Source: Helicobacter cetorum
GTDB lineage: Bacteria; Campylobacterota; Campylobacteria; Campylobacterales; DZAY01
Direction of reading: 5' to 3'
NCBI GenBank assembly: GCA_022729735.1
Contig: DZAY01000003.1
Location: forward strand, 60,757 to 124,756
DNA: 64,000 nt
In this document: positions 52,984 to 63,388 of the stretch, piece by piece
How positions within the stretch are numbered: position 1 is the stretch's first letter
How the letters are laid out: each line of letters starts with the position of its first letter
Notes under the pieces: generated by a model
What the model was told of the DNA's origin: nothing
Database searches by the model: none
Seen by the model: only the letters and a program-made list of their open reading frames with translations
Program-made: the position numbers and the translations under genes

Positions 52984-55509
52984 TTAACTATTATTTTCAA
53001 TAAGTTTTCCTTTTTTAGGACCACTTACTCCACAACAATACTTATATTTTTTGCCACTTCCACAAGGACAAGGGTCATTTTTTGATACTTTTTTTACTTC
53101 ACTCTTAGCTGTTACAAACTCTTTTAATTGAGGCTCAACTCTAATTTCTTGAGACTTAACCTCTTCTCTCTCTCTAAATTCAATACTCAAAAGAGTTTTT
53201 ATAGATTCAAACTTAATTCGCTCCGTCAATTCTATAAATAGATTATAACTCTCTTTTTTATACTCAACTAATGGGTCTTTTTGGTTATATCCTCTTAGCC
53301 CAATTCCTGTTTTTAAAATATCCATTTGATACAAATGTTCTCGCCAACCATTATCTAAAACTTGTAGATAAATTATTCGCTCAATATAGTTTCGCTCTGA
53401 AATTTTTTCCATTTTTGAACTATATTTTTTCTCAATATTACTAAATAGATACTCTTCTAATTGATTAAAATCTAATCCTTGCAACTCTTCAATATTAAAT
53501 CCAAATCTAACCTCTTCTTTGACTAAATTAACTAACTTTTCTAAATTAAAGTTATCAGAACCTTCAAAAATATCAGCTCTGCTCAATATATCTTTTACAA
53601 ACTCTTTTAAATTATCCATATTTTTTGAGCTAATATCAAACTCTTCGTTTAATAACTCATCTCTAAATCTATAAATAACTTTTCTCTGCTCATTTGCTAC
53701 ATCATCATACTCTAAAATATATTTTCGAGACTCAAAGTGCATTCCTTCAACTTTCTTTTGTGCATTTTCCACAGCTCTTGTAACCATTTTTGATTCAATA
53801 TGCTCACCTTCTTCAATTCCCAATCTACTCATAATATTTTTAATTCTATCACCACCAAAAATTCTAAGCAGATTATCTTCTAAACTCAAATAGAATTGCG
53901 AAGCTCCCTCATCTCCTTGTCTTCCACTTCTACCTCTTAACTGATTATCAATTCTTCTGCTCTCATGTCGTTCTGTTCCAATAATATATAATCCACCCAA
54001 AGCTCTAATCTCATCATCAATTTTAATATCAACTCCTCTTCCTGCCATATTTGTAGCAATTGTTACAGAGCCTTTTAATCCTGCATTTTTGATAATTTCT
54101 GCCTCTTTTTCATGCTGTTTTGCATTTAGAACTGTATGTTTTATTTTCTCTTTTTTTAGCAACTCATGTAGCACTTCACTCTTTTGAATAGATGCTGTTC
54201 CAACTAAAACTGGCTGCCCTTTTTCATTTAACTCTTTTATTTTTTTGATAATTGCACCAAACTTTTCTTGCTCACTTTTGTAAATTAAATCATCTAAATC
54301 TTTTCGCTTAATTGGAACATTTGTAGGAATAGATACAACATCAAGGTTATAAATTTGTGCAAATTCCGTTGCTTCTGTTTGTGCAGTTCCCGTCATACCT
54401 GCTAATTTTTTATAAAGTCTAAAGTAGTTTTGGAAAGTTATATCTGCTAAAGTTTGAGACTCTTCTTTGATTTTTACTCCCTCTTTTGCTTCCAAAGCTT
54501 GATGTAATCCTTCTGAAAATCTTCTACCTTCTGATAATCTACCTGTAAATTCATCAACAATTATAACTTCGCCATCTTTTATAATATAATCTACATCTTT
54601 TTTAAATAGATAGTTAGCTTTTAAAGCTTGGTCTGTGTGGTGAGCTAATGAAGCATTTTCTAAACTATATAAGTTATCAACTCCAAACAGTTTTTCAGCT
54701 TTTGCAACTCCATCTTCTGTGAGCAGAATAGTTCTATTTTTTTCATCAATTGTAAAATCAACATCAACTTGTAACTGTTTTGCAATTCCATCTGCTACTT
54801 GATAATTTTCTAATCTTCTATTTGTTGGACCTGAAATAATTAGTGGTGTTCTTGCTTCATCAATTAATATAGAATCTACCTCATCAACTATTGCAAAATT
54901 ATGTCCTCTTTGGACTTTTTCATTAATTGAGTATTTCATATTATCTCTCAAATAGTCAAATCCAAATTGATTATTTGTGCCATATGTAATATCTGAACTG
55001 TATGCTTCTTTTCGCTCTTCATCACTACTGCTCTCAATTACAACTCCCACACTAAAACCTAAAAATTCATATAAAGCTCTAAGTGTTTCTGCATCTCTTT
55101 TTGCCAAATAATCATTTACAGTTACAACATGAACACCTTTTCCACTCATCGCATTTAATATAACTGCTAATGTTGCTACAAGAGTTTTTCCCTCTCCCGT
55201 TTTCATTTCTGCAATTCTGCCATCATTTAAAACTAATCCACCAATTAGCTGGACATCAAAATGTCGCATATTAAGCACTCTTTTACTCGCTTCTCTCGTA
55301 ATTGCAAATGACTCTTTTAATACATCTTTTAGCTCACTTCCATTAGCTACTAACTCTCTTAATTTATTAAATTCTAACTTCAACTCTTCATCACTAAGTT
55401 TAGAAAAATTTTCTTCTAAACTACTTATTTCAACTACGATTTTTCTATATTTTTTAAGTTCTTTATCGTTTTTTGTTCCAAACAACTTCCCAAAAACTTT
55501 TGCAAACAT
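52984..55509 (-). CDS. secA: Preprotein translocase ATPase SecA
   Basis: 841 residues. Walker A MKTGEGKT near residue 105, a [11 protein letters not shown] helicase motif, [13 protein letters not shown] in NBD2, and a C-terminal zinc site [13 protein letters not shown] that binds SecB or lipids. It drives export through SecYEG. It is divergent from the lolA gene. Confidence 0.96.
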   Translation of the reverse strand: MFAKVFGKLFGTKNDKELKKYRKIVVEISSLEENFSKLSDEELKLEFNKLRELVANGSELKDVLKESFAITREASKRVLNMRHFDVQLIGGLVLNDGRIAEMKTGEGKTLVATLAVILNAMSGKGVHVVTVNDYLAKRDAETLRALYEFLGFSVGVVIESSSDEERKEAYSSDITYGTNNQFGFDYLRDNMKYSINEKVQRGHNFAIVDEVDSILIDEARTPLIISGPTNRRLENYQVADGIAKQLQVDVDFTIDEKNRTILLTEDGVAKAEKLFGVDNLYSLENASLAHHTDQALKANYLFKKDVDYIIKDGEVIIVDEFTGRLSEGRRFSEGLHQALEAKEGVKIKEESQTLADITFQNYFRLYKKLAGMTGTAQTEATEFAQIYNLDVVSIPTNVPIKRKDLDDLIYKSEQEKFGAIIKKIKELNEKGQPVLVGTASIQKSEVLHELLKKEKIKHTVLNAKQHEKEAEIIKNAGLKGSVTIATNMAGRGVDIKIDDEIRALGGLYIIGTERHESRRIDNQLRGRSGRQGDEGASQFYLSLEDNLLRIFGGDRIKNIMSRLGIEEGEHIESKMVTRAVENAQKKVEGMHFESRKYILEYDDVANEQRKVIYRFRDELLNEEFDISSKNMDNLKEFVKDILSRADIFEGSDNFNLEKLVNLVKEEVRFGFNIEELQGLDFNQLEEYLFSNIEKKYSSKMEKISERNYIERIIYLQVLDNGWREHLYQMDILKTGIGLRGYNQKDPLVEYKKESYNLFIELTERIKFESIKTLLSIEFREREEVKSQEIRVEPQLKEFVTAKSEVKKVSKNDPCPCGSGKKYKYCCGVSGPKKGKLIENNS

Positions 55510-55567
55510 TCACTCAACCTTATAATATATTTAAGTCAATTTTATCACACTTTTTGTATAGATTAGA

Positions 55568-55573
55568 TAAAAT
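55568..55573 (+). promoter_or_regulatory. Candidate -10 box (TAAAAT) of lolA
   Basis: GATAAAATT, 31 bases before the lolA ATG. The same GATAAAAT wording stands before pglC and the MarR gene, so it may be a common -10 form in this genome. Confidence 0.4.
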
Positions 55574-55598
55574 TGAAGTTCAAAAAAAAGGGGGATTT

Positions 55599-56114
55599 AT
55601 GAAAACTTTATATCTACTTATACTACTATCTACTGCTATATTTGCAAATATTAAAAGTTTTGATAGTTTTAGTGCCGAATTTAATCAAGCCATTACAAAT
55701 GGAGAAAAACAGACTATTAGTTATAGTGGAGTTTTATATATAAAAAATCAAAACATGGCTTTGTGGAAATATAAAAAACCTATCGATAAATCTATTTATA
55801 TAAAAGATGGAAGTGTGGTTGTGATTGATAGAGATTTGGAGCAAGTAATTTTTAGTAAATTAGAAAAAAATTTAAATATTGTAGAGTTACTAAAAGAAGC
55901 AAAAGAGATAACTTCAAACCATTTACAAAAAGAGCAAGATGGAGTTATTTATAATATGTTTTTGGAAAATGGAGAGCTTAGAAGAGTCGAATATATCGAT
56001 AGTTTAGAAAATATTACTGTAATTAAATTTTTAAATGTTGAGTTAAATAAACTTCATGATGACTCTATTTTTACTCCAACAATACCAAGAGATTATGATG
56101 TGATAAAGAAATAA
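55599..56114 (+). CDS. lolA: Outer-membrane lipoprotein carrier LolA
   Basis: 171 residues. Signal peptide (1-17, ending IFA), then an unclosed beta-barrel pattern with FSAEFNQ and ALWKYKKP, typical of LolA. It ferries lipoproteins across the periplasm from the LolCDE complex; a LolC/E-like permease is encoded at 24249. ATG at 55599 is chosen because GGGGG precedes it and it begins the signal peptide; a longer reading would overlap secA. Confidence 0.88.
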   Translation: MKTLYLLILLSTAIFANIKSFDSFSAEFNQAITNGEKQTISYSGVLYIKNQNMALWKYKKPIDKSIYIKDGSVVVIDRDLEQVIFSKLEKNLNIVELLKEAKEITSNHLQKEQDGVIYNMFLENGELRRVEYIDSLENITVIKFLNVELNKLHDDSIFTPTIPRDYDVIKK

Positions 56115-56118
56115 TTTT

Positions 56119-56640
56119 ATGAGTTTCAAAAAAAAGCTTTTAGCTTCTCTTCTTATTCTCCTCTCACTCTTATCAATTTTTATTATATCTTTTCCAAATA
56201 GTGGTAGTTTAGAACTGAATAGAGAAGTTGAAATTCCATTTGATATAGAAGATGAAGCATTAATATATTTTGGATATGTAGGATGTAGTCAAATATGCAC
56301 ACCTGCTTTAGAAGAGTTAAAATTAATAGATAATATTAAATTATATTTTATAGATTTAAACTCAAATCCTATTGAATTAATTGATAGTTTTGTTAAATAT
56401 TTCAATCCAAATTTTATTGGAGTATCTCTTAAAAGTAATGATTTAAATAAGATGGTTAGGGATTTTAGTGTAGTTATTTCTCAACTTCCAAATAAAAGTG
56501 GTGATATTTCTCACTCTGGATTTTTATATTTTATAAAAAAAGATAAAAATAGATATTTTATTAAAAATATACTATTTACAAAACCTTTTAATAAGAACGA
56601 TTTAGATAATATTATTAAAAAGTTTAAAAAGGAGAGTTAA
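56119..56640 (+). CDS. SCO1/SenC-like protein
   Basis: 173 residues. N-terminal membrane anchor (about 5-25) and a thioredoxin-like domain outside the membrane with the CxxxC copper/redox motif (Cys56-SQI-Cys60) and a His in ISHSGF. Sco proteins deliver copper or electrons to cytochrome oxidase or other copper enzymes. The usual CxxxCP Pro is Thr here. It lies 4 bases after lolA, and its stop overlaps the start of the broken chemotaxis gene (TAATG). Confidence 0.82.
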   Translation: MSFKKKLLASLLILLSLLSIFIISFPNSGSLELNREVEIPFDIEDEALIYFGYVGCSQICTPALEELKLIDNIKLYFIDLNSNPIELIDSFVKYFNPNFIGVSLKSNDLNKMVRDFSVVISQLPNKSGDISHSGFLYFIKKDKNRYFIKNILFTKPFNKNDLDNIIKKFKKES

Positions 56641-58182
56641 TGTTTCAAATGTTTGCTGTATATAATAGCAATCTATCCAATGGTGTCAAAGATGCTATTG
56701 TAGAAGATTTTAAGTTTGCTGATAAAGTAATGGTTGGCTTAATGGCAGTTAATTGGTTATTAGTATCAACTTTAAGTGCTTATAGTTATGGAACTTATAA
56801 GCTCGGTATAATTGGTGGTGGTGTTGCATTTTTATTAGCATTTATAGCTTATAAACTATTTGGTGGAACTTCAATAAGTCGTTCTATTATGGGAATTGCA
56901 ATTATGTTATTTCCAATTATTATGATACAGCAACAGTTGGGTTTAATTGAAATGCACTTTCATGTATTTGTCGTTTTAGCATTCTTAACTCTATACAAAG
57001 ATATTGTGCCTCTATTAGTTTCCTGCTGGAGTAATTGCTGTTCATCATCTCCTATTTACATATTTACAATTAAGTGGAGTATCAATTTTTGGAACTCAAA
57101 TTATTATATTTAATTATGCTTGTGGATTTGATATTGCATTTTTACATGCTGGATTTGTTGTTTTAGAGAGTGCTGTATTGGTATATATTATTTCAAAAAA
57201 TAGCACACAATTTGTAGCAAATCTAAATATTTCAAATGTTTTAAAAGATATGTCAAATAATAGAGATTTATCAATTCCATTTAGTGCTATAAGTGCAGAA
57301 GATAAATCAATTAACTCATTTATTAACTCACTTAGAACTCTTATATCTACAACAAAAGATTCAAGTTCTAAAAACTCAATGTTATCAAACAATATTTCTC
57401 AAAAATCAAAAGATATTAAAGGTCGAGCTGATGAAAGTAACTCTGTAATTCACTCAATAAATGAGCAAAATAGGTCTATTAAATCTATTTTAAGCACAGC
57501 ATTAAGTGATGCCGAGCAGACAAAAAATGATATTAAATTGGCAACAGAGTATTTAAATAGTGCAAAAGTTGCTATTGAAGAGTTGGCTGGTGATATTCAA
57601 ATAAGTGCAGAAAGAGAGTTAGAGTTATCTTCACGACTTACACAATTAAGCCACGATGCAGAGCAAGTTAAATCAATTTTGACTGTGATTTCAGATATTG
57701 CTGACCAAACAAATCTATTGGCACTAAATGCAGCAATCGAAGCAGCAAGAGCTGGAGAACACGGAAGAGGATTTGCAGTTGTTGCAGATGAAGTTAGAAA
57801 ATTGGCAGAACGAACTCAAAAATCTCTAACAGAAATAAATGCAACAATTAGTGTAATAGTTCAAGCAATTATTGATAGCTCTGAAGAGATGAATAAAAAT
57901 TCAAATATAATCCATAATTTAATAGATAAATCTCATATTGCAGAAAAGAAAATTATTGAAACTGTATCGATTGTAGATAATACACAAAGTAGCTCAATAA
58001 AATCAGCTAATATATCACAAGAGATGACAAAAGAGATGGAAACACTTTCAAATAGAGTTGATAAGTTAGAAACATTATCAAAAGCAAATGTATCAACAAT
58101 CGATGTAATTACTAATGAAATAGTAACTTTATCAAATTTAAGTAGTCAGCTTGATTTAGAATTACATAAGTTTAGAACATAA
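56640..58182 (+). pseudogene. Methyl-accepting chemotaxis protein, broken by a one-base frameshift
   Basis: Two frames join into one receptor. The first (56640-57113) gives about six hydrophobic helices with the phrase MHFHVFVVLAFLTLYKD. The second, open from about 57022, continues with [11 protein letters not shown], then a coiled coil and the signalling hairpin ([22 protein letters not shown]). The frames meet at TTT 57019-57021, one T too many. The reconstructed membrane part (HFH...HHLLF) matches a known class of six-helix chemoreceptors without HAMP. Either the gene is inactive, or the extra base is a sequencing error. It follows the Sco-like gene with a 1-base overlap. Confidence 0.85.
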
Positions 58183-58206
58183 AATAGAGGTTAAAACCTC
58201 TATTTT
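58181..58206. terminator. Bidirectional terminator between chemoreceptor and cytochrome c peroxidase
   Basis: A perfect 12-bp stem (AAAATAGAGGTT/AACCTCTATTTT) with a 2-base centre, T-rich on both strands, between convergent genes. Confidence 0.75.
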
Positions 58207-58207
58207 A

Positions 58208-59224
58208 CTACTTTACAATTGGTTGTGGAGTTTTATCAGTCGATGCTGGAAGAATTGGATAAGTAATTTTTGGCATTCTACCATCAAGTGTGCTTAAGAA
58301 AACCATAATACTATCAATCTCTTTATCTTCTAACTTTTTACCAAGTTGTGTATCACCCATTGTAGCAACAGCTTCTCTCAAACTCCAAATTGCACCATTG
58401 TGCATATATGGAGCTGTTTTTGTGATATTTCTTAAAGTTGGAACTTTTACCAATCCATCTTTATTACCTTTGAAATCTCCTAAATTAGAGTGAGCATACT
58501 CTCCCATTAATGGGAATTTCTGCATAGAGCCACCACCAACTCCAACACCATTATGACAACTTGCACATCCAACATCTATAAATGTTTTTAAACCTTCTTG
58601 CTCTTTTTTATTTAAGGCTTTCAAATTTCCATTTAAGAAATCATCAAATTTTGATGGAGTTACAAGTCCTGCTTCAAATGCACCAATAGCCTTTGCTATA
58701 TTATCAAATGTAATCTCTTCTTTTTGGAAAGCTTTTTTAAACATCTCCACATATTCTGGAATAGAAGTAACTCGCTCAACTGCTAACTCTGGAGTAATTG
58801 CCATTTCTGGTTCTGCAACCATTGGTCCTTTTGCTTGGTCATCAAGATGTGGGCTTCTTCCATCCCAAAATTGTGCTTTATTGAATGCCGAATTATAAAC
58901 TGTTGGTGAATTTAAATGGTGTGGATTAGCTGTCCAACTATGACCAATTGCAGCACTAACTCCATCAGTTCCACCTAATGCTAAATTATGACAAGTGTTA
59001 CAACTAATAAGCCCACTTTTTGAAAGTCGAGGGTCAAAATATAGTTTTTCACCTAAAGCAACTTTATCTTTTGTAATTTTATTATCTGGTTGTTCAATCA
59101 ACTTCAAAAGCTCTTTTTTATCAAGTGGAATTGGTTTAAGTCCTGCATCAAGTGCAACCTTGTGTAAATCCGAAGCTAAAATTAGTGAGCTACAAATCGC
59201 AACTCCTGCTACTACTTTCATCAT
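58208..59224 (-). CDS. Dihaem cytochrome c peroxidase
   Basis: 338 residues with a signal peptide (about 1-17, ending ILAS) and two CxxCH haem sites (CNTCHN near 81 and CASCHN near 220). It reduces hydrogen peroxide in the periplasm with electrons from cytochrome c. Methionine and His ligand phrases (YMHNGAIWSLREAV) match the family. AAAGGAG lies before the ATGATG start. Convergent with the broken chemoreceptor gene. Confidence 0.94.
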   Translation of the reverse strand: MMKVVAGVAICSSLILASDLHKVALDAGLKPIPLDKKELLKLIEQPDNKITKDKVALGEKLYFDPRLSKSGLISCNTCHNLALGGTDGVSAAIGHSWTANPHHLNSPTVYNSAFNKAQFWDGRSPHLDDQAKGPMVAEPEMAITPELAVERVTSIPEYVEMFKKAFQKEEITFDNIAKAIGAFEAGLVTPSKFDDFLNGNLKALNKKEQEGLKTFIDVGCASCHNGVGVGGGSMQKFPLMGEYAHSNLGDFKGNKDGLVKVPTLRNITKTAPYMHNGAIWSLREAVATMGDTQLGKKLEDKEIDSIMVFLSTLDGRMPKITYPILPASTDKTPQPIVK

Positions 59225-59300
59225 AAAATCTCCTTTGTAAATAATAATTTTTATTACTAAGGCTTAATTTTATCAGAAAAAAACTTAAAAATTATTACAT

Positions 59301-59334
59301 AATTTACATATCAATATATCTTGATATGTAAATT
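59301..59334 (+). promoter_or_regulatory. 14-bp inverted-repeat operator of the ars operon
   Basis: AATTTACATATCAA, a 6-base spacer, TTGATATGTAAATT: perfect inverted repeat 37 bases before the arsR ATG. The ATCAA-N6-TTGAT core fits an ArsR/SmtB dimer site. A TATTAT at 59341 may be the -10. Confidence 0.7.
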
Positions 59335-59370
59335 TTATGTTATTATTTCAAAAATTAAAAAAGGTCTGAC

Positions 59371-59685
59371 ATGGATATATTTTTGAAAACTATCTCATCA
59401 CTTAATGATGAAACAAGAGTTAAGCTACTTAGATTTATATATAATAATGGTGAAGTGTGTGTTTGTGATATAGAAAACTCATTTGATATGGTGCAATCAA
59501 GAGTTTCGCGACATTTAAAAATTTTAAAAGAGGGTGGATTTTTGAGATTAGAGCGAAGAGGAAAATGGGCATATTACTCAATTCGTAATCCACTTGATGA
59601 GTTTAGATTATCAATTTTAAAAGAGATTAGTTATCTAAATTTAGAAATTCCAAAATTAAATAAAAGTTGTAAGGAAATTTTATGA
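59371..59685 (+). CDS. arsR: ArsR-family arsenic-responsive repressor
   Basis: 104 residues, winged helix. A CVCD motif (Cys29-x-Cys31) at the As(III)-binding helix and the recognition helix phrase SRVSRHLKIL are visible. It should repress the operon by binding the inverted repeat upstream and release when As(III) binds. It overlaps arsB by 4 bases. Confidence 0.92.
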   Translation: MDIFLKTISSLNDETRVKLLRFIYNNGEVCVCDIENSFDMVQSRVSRHLKILKEGGFLRLERRGKWAYYSIRNPLDEFRLSILKEISYLNLEIPKLNKSCKEIL

Positions 59686-60941
59686 TACTCTCAATTACTA
59701 TATTTTTAGTTACTCTAATTTTTATAATATGGCAACCAAAAGGGTTACAAATTGGCACAACTGCGATGATTGGAGCATTTTTTGCATTTATATTTGGAGT
59801 TGTTAGTTTTGGTGATATTTTAGTTGTGAGTGGAATTGTTTGGGATGCAACTTTAGCATTTATTGGAATTATTCTACTCTCTATGGTTTTAGATGAGATA
59901 GGATTTTTTGAGTGGTGTGCCATCAAAATGGCAAAATTATCAAATGGAAATGGTCATTTAATGTTTGTTTATTCTCTGCTTCTTGGTGCTTTTGTATCTG
60001 CACTATTTGCAAATGATGGAGCAGCTCTAATTCTTACTCCAATACTACTTGCAAAAATGAGAATTTTAAAGCTAAATTTAAAAACAATAGTTGCATTTTT
60101 ATTAGCTGGTGGATTTATAAGTGATAGTGCATCTCTCCCTTTTGTATTTTCAAACCTCACAAATATCGTAACTGCAAACTATTTTAATATAGGATTTTTA
60201 GAATATACAATCAAAATGTTTATACCATTTGTAGTTAGCACAATCGTTTCAATTACAGTTTTATGGCTCTTTTTGCGAAAAGATTTGGTAGCAAAAGTTG
60301 ATATAACTCTACTAAAAAATCCAGAAGATGTACTAAAAAATAGAACTCTTTTTAACTTTAGTTGGTTATTTTTGGGAGTTTTACTAATTGGTTATTTTAT
60401 TGGAGATTTTTATAATTTACCTATTAGTCTATTTGCTTTAGGTGGAGGATTGATATTCTTAGCAATCGCATCATATTTTAAATCAGCCAAGTTTTGGCTA
60501 ACAATCAAAACTGCTCCATGGCAAGTTGTATGGTTTAGTATTGGACTTTATATTGTAGTTTATGGACTCAAAAACAGTGGCTTAACTGACTATTTAGCAA
60601 TAATTTTAAAAAATTTAAACTCTCAAGGTGATTTTATTGCAATAGTTGGCACGGGATTTATAAGTGCATTTTTGTCTGCAATTATGAATAATATGCCAAC
60701 TGTTATGATTATGGATATTGCATTAAGCGATATTTCAAATAGTGCTTTAGCTTATGCAAATATAATTGGTTGTAATCTTGGCCCTAAAATGACACCATTT
60801 GGAAGTCTTGCTACACTTCTTTGGTTACATGTTTTATCACAAAAAGGTGTTAAGATTGGCTTCTGGGAATACTCAAAATTTGGTTTTTTGGTAACTCCTC
60901 CTGTGTTGTTTATAGTTTTACTTTCATTATATATATTTTAA
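59682..60941 (+). CDS. arsB: Arsenite efflux transporter ArsB
   Basis: 419 residues, about 11-12 membrane helices, ArsB-type fold of the ion-transporter superfamily. Typical phrases are ANDGAALILTP and GGFISDSASLPFVFSNLTNIV in the first half and NNMPTVMI in the second. It exports As(OH)3 or Sb(III). The start overlaps arsR by 4 bases. Confidence 0.93.
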   Translation: MILSITIFLVTLIFIIWQPKGLQIGTTAMIGAFFAFIFGVVSFGDILVVSGIVWDATLAFIGIILLSMVLDEIGFFEWCAIKMAKLSNGNGHLMFVYSLLLGAFVSALFANDGAALILTPILLAKMRILKLNLKTIVAFLLAGGFISDSASLPFVFSNLTNIVTANYFNIGFLEYTIKMFIPFVVSTIVSITVLWLFLRKDLVAKVDITLLKNPEDVLKNRTLFNFSWLFLGVLLIGYFIGDFYNLPISLFALGGGLIFLAIASYFKSAKFWLTIKTAPWQVVWFSIGLYIVVYGLKNSGLTDYLAIILKNLNSQGDFIAIVGTGFISAFLSAIMNNMPTVMIMDIALSDISNSALAYANIIGCNLGPKMTPFGSLATLLWLHVLSQKGVKIGFWEYSKFGFLVTPPVLFIVLLSLYIF

Positions 60942-60950
60942 GGAGAAATT

Positions 60951-61352
60951 ATGAAAAAAGTTTTAGTTCTTTGCACTGGAAATAGTTGTAGAAGTATCAT
61001 TGCAGAAGCTTTGATAAATAGTTTTTTAGATGGAGTGGTAGCAAAAAGTAGTGGTGTTAAAGCTAGTGGCAGAGTAAATCCATTGGCTAAAAAAGTGTTA
61101 GAAGAGCATAATATTTGGAATGAAGAGTATCACTCTAAGACAATTGATAAAGTTATACATGAAGATTTTGATTTAGTTGTTACAGTTTGTGATAATGCCA
61201 ATGAAACATGTCCGATGTTTCCAAAACCAACACCAAAAATTCATATAAGTTTCGCTGACCCAGATGGTAAAGATTATAGTGAATTTATAAAAACTTACAA
61301 CGATATAAAAGATATTTTACTTCCAAAAGTTAAAGAGGCTTTAGGTGTTTGA
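60951..61352 (+). CDS. arsC: Arsenate reductase (LMW phosphatase type, thioredoxin-coupled)
   Basis: 133 residues. The P-loop is CTGNSCRS (Cys8, Cys13) and the redox Cys are Cys80 and Cys87 (VCDNANETCP), as in the pI258-type ArsC. It reduces arsenate to arsenite for ArsB export. AAGGAG lies before the ATG, and the gene overlaps the permease gene by 8 bases. Confidence 0.93.
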   Translation: MKKVLVLCTGNSCRSIIAEALINSFLDGVVAKSSGVKASGRVNPLAKKVLEEHNIWNEEYHSKTIDKVIHEDFDLVVTVCDNANETCPMFPKPTPKIHISFADPDGKDYSEFIKTYNDIKDILLPKVKEALGV

Positions 61353-62313
61353 GTGGTGGGAAATTTTAAGTGCTAAGCTTGTTTTTGTATCTTTAGGTTT
61401 AGAAAAAGGTAGCCAAATTGGTGAAGCACTTCACTTTTTTATATATGATACCATCAAAATTTTTATACTTTTGATAGCTATAATATTTGCTGTTAGTTTT
61501 CTTCGGACATATTTTAATACCGAAAAAGTGCGAGTATATTTGCAAAAAAGGAGTGAATTTAGTGGAAATATATTGGCTTCACTTTTTGGAATAATAACTC
61601 CATTTTGTTCATGTTCGGCAATTCCACTATTTTTAGGTTTTATGCAAGCGAGAATTCCAATTGGAATTACATTTAGTTTTTTAATTTCAGCTCCACTTAA
61701 TAATGAAATAGCAATCGCTATGCTTTTCACACTTTTTGGCTGGAAAATAACAGCGATTTATATCGGTTTTGGGCTATTTGTTGCAACTTTAGGTGGATTT
61801 ATAATTGGAAAATTAAAACTTGAAAAGTATGTTTTAATACCTGTAACACCACTTAATGGGGAGTTAGAAGATGTAAAAATTACCTTAACTTTAAAGCAAA
61901 GAGCAAATGAAGCATTTAGCTATACAAAAGATATTTTCAAGAAAATTTATATTTATGTTTTAATTGGAGTTGGAGTTGGAGCATTTATTCACGGGTTTAT
62001 TCCTGCTGATTTTATAGCTAAATATGCTGGAGGAGATGCTTGGTATGCTGTGCCTGTGGCTGTTATTATGGGAATTCCGATGTATTCAAATGCTGCTGGA
62101 GTTATGCCTTTGGTTGAAGTATTGACCGCTAAAGGAATGCTACTTGGAACGGCTTTAAGCTTTATGATGGCAGTAACTGCTTTGAGTTTGCCTGAAGGCA
62201 TGATTTTGAAGCGAATATTACATACCAAACTAATAGCACTATTTTTTGGAATTGTAGGATTTGGGATTATTTTAGTTGGATATATTTTTAATTTTATTTT
62301 AGGAGGAAATTGA
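61345..62313 (+). CDS. ArsP-like permease (DUF318/SO_0444 family)
   Basis: 322 residues with eight to ten hydrophobic helices and the FCSCSAIPLFLGF motif of ArsP-type permeases, whose Cys pair binds trivalent organoarsenicals such as methylarsenite. C. jejuni ArsP gives roxarsone resistance. A Cu/Zn efflux role is known for some relatives, so the substrate is inferred from the ars context. It starts at GTG, 8 bases inside arsC. Confidence 0.85.
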   Translation: MFEWWEILSAKLVFVSLGLEKGSQIGEALHFFIYDTIKIFILLIAIIFAVSFLRTYFNTEKVRVYLQKRSEFSGNILASLFGIITPFCSCSAIPLFLGFMQARIPIGITFSFLISAPLNNEIAIAMLFTLFGWKITAIYIGFGLFVATLGGFIIGKLKLEKYVLIPVTPLNGELEDVKITLTLKQRANEAFSYTKDIFKKIYIYVLIGVGVGAFIHGFIPADFIAKYAGGDAWYAVPVAVIMGIPMYSNAAGVMPLVEVLTAKGMLLGTALSFMMAVTALSLPEGMILKRILHTKLIALFFGIVGFGIILVGYIFNFILGGN

Positions 62314-62543
62314 TGAAAATAGAGATTTTAGGAACTGGTTGTGCAAAATGCAAAGCACTACATGAAAATGTAAAATTGGCATTAGAAAAAATTGGTGGTT
62401 TTCATCAAGTTATTAAAGTTGAAGATATTGTAGAGATTATGAAATATAGTGTTGTTTCAACTCCTGCTTTGGTTGTTGATGGAGTTGTTAAAAGTAGTGG
62501 AAAACTTTTGAGTGTAGATGATATTGTGGAGATGTTAAAATAG
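62313..62543 (+). CDS. Thioredoxin-like (MTH895 family) protein of the ars operon
   Basis: 76 residues. Glutaredoxin-like fold with a CxxC (Cys10-AK-Cys13 in GTGCAKC) and a C-terminal VSTPALVVDGVV with the cis-Pro. It probably serves as the electron donor of ArsC or hands arsenic to the permease. ATG at 62313 has AGGAGG six bases before it, and overlaps the permease stop (TGATG). Last gene of the operon. Confidence 0.88.
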   Translation: MKIEILGTGCAKCKALHENVKLALEKIGGFHQVIKVEDIVEIMKYSVVSTPALVVDGVVKSSGKLLSVDDIVEMLK

Positions 62544-62548
62544 ATTTT

Positions 62549-62591
62549 ATGTGTTTAAAATTTGTTAAAAAAGATAAAATTTTAAACACAT
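62549..62591 (+). terminator. Terminator of the ars operon
   Basis: A perfect 15-bp stem (ATGTGTTTAAAATTT and its complement) with a 13-base loop, 5 bases after the last ars stop. AT-rich, with only a short T-containing tail. Confidence 0.6.
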
Positions 62592-62654
62592 ATTTATAAT
62601 AAATAAAAAATAAGTTAGTTAATATACAAAATATTATAAGCAATGAGACTATAT

Positions 62655-63164
62655 TCAATTTTTTATTAATGAACTGTTTTTATCTTCTTGTTGCCATTTT
62701 CTTTTTAAATTATGTATATATATTATCAAAATAAAAAATAGTGTTGATGTTATCCCTAATGATATTAATAGTGGTGTATCTTCAGGAATCGCTTCTAATA
62801 AAATTAATTTTCTAATAATTACGACAAATGCGATTTCTAAAAATGTTAAAGCATAATCAAAACCATTTTTTATAAAAAGAGTTTTTACAATAGCAATAAC
62901 AATTAATGTAAATAATCCATCTGTTAAAATCATTTTTATTGAAATAAAATCTAAAGCACCTTGTGTAAGTGTAAATGAGATAATTTTATGAGAAAGACTC
63001 ATTAAACAAATAGCTAAATATAGAATCATGATACATATAAAAACATATTTTAGTAAATTTATAACTCTTAATAAAATTACATCTACTTTATTTTCTAAAA
63101 TTTTATCCATTTTGTTTAGTTTAAAAAAAATTTTTTCTAATATACTTTTTTTTGTTTCTTCCAT
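62655..63164 (-). CDS. PsiE-like membrane protein
   Basis: 169 residues, four hydrophobic helices, with the phrase RKLILLE near residue 118 and a charged N-terminal 30 residues. This matches the phosphate-starvation-inducible PsiE family, whose function is unknown. It is convergent with the ars operon and divergent from the MarR gene. Confidence 0.78.
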   Translation of the reverse strand: MEETKKSILEKIFFKLNKMDKILENKVDVILLRVINLLKYVFICIMILYLAICLMSLSHKIISFTLTQGALDFISIKMILTDGLFTLIVIAIVKTLFIKNGFDYALTFLEIAFVVIIRKLILLEAIPEDTPLLISLGITSTLFFILIIYIHNLKRKWQQEDKNSSLIKN

Positions 63165-63350
63165 ATTTTATTCATTTGAAAAAATAGGTGGAATTATAAT
63201 TTATATTTTTAAAAATTATACTTATAAATACAAAAATAGGAAGTTATGTCAATATGAATTTTTGGTTTAATATTAGTAACAGTGAGTATAACCATAATAT
63301 TTTTTTAAAATAGTAAAATTTAATAAAAAATATTTTAATAACTTATTTAA

Positions 63351-63371
63351 TTTTTGATAAAATATCAAAAA
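63351..63371. promoter_or_regulatory. Palindrome at the MarR promoter
   Basis: TTTTTGATA, 3 bases, TATCAAAAA: a perfect 9-bp inverted repeat containing TAAAAT (63358-63363, a possible -10) 26 bases before the ATG. It fits an autoregulatory MarR operator. Confidence 0.5.
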
Positions 63372-63388
63372 ATTAGATAAGGTTTGAT

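Noticed and set aside
57178..58182. A separate, soluble chemoreceptor gene starting at 57178
   Set aside because: The same frame continues upstream to about 57022 with membrane helices that complete the preceding ORF; this is one gene with a frameshift.
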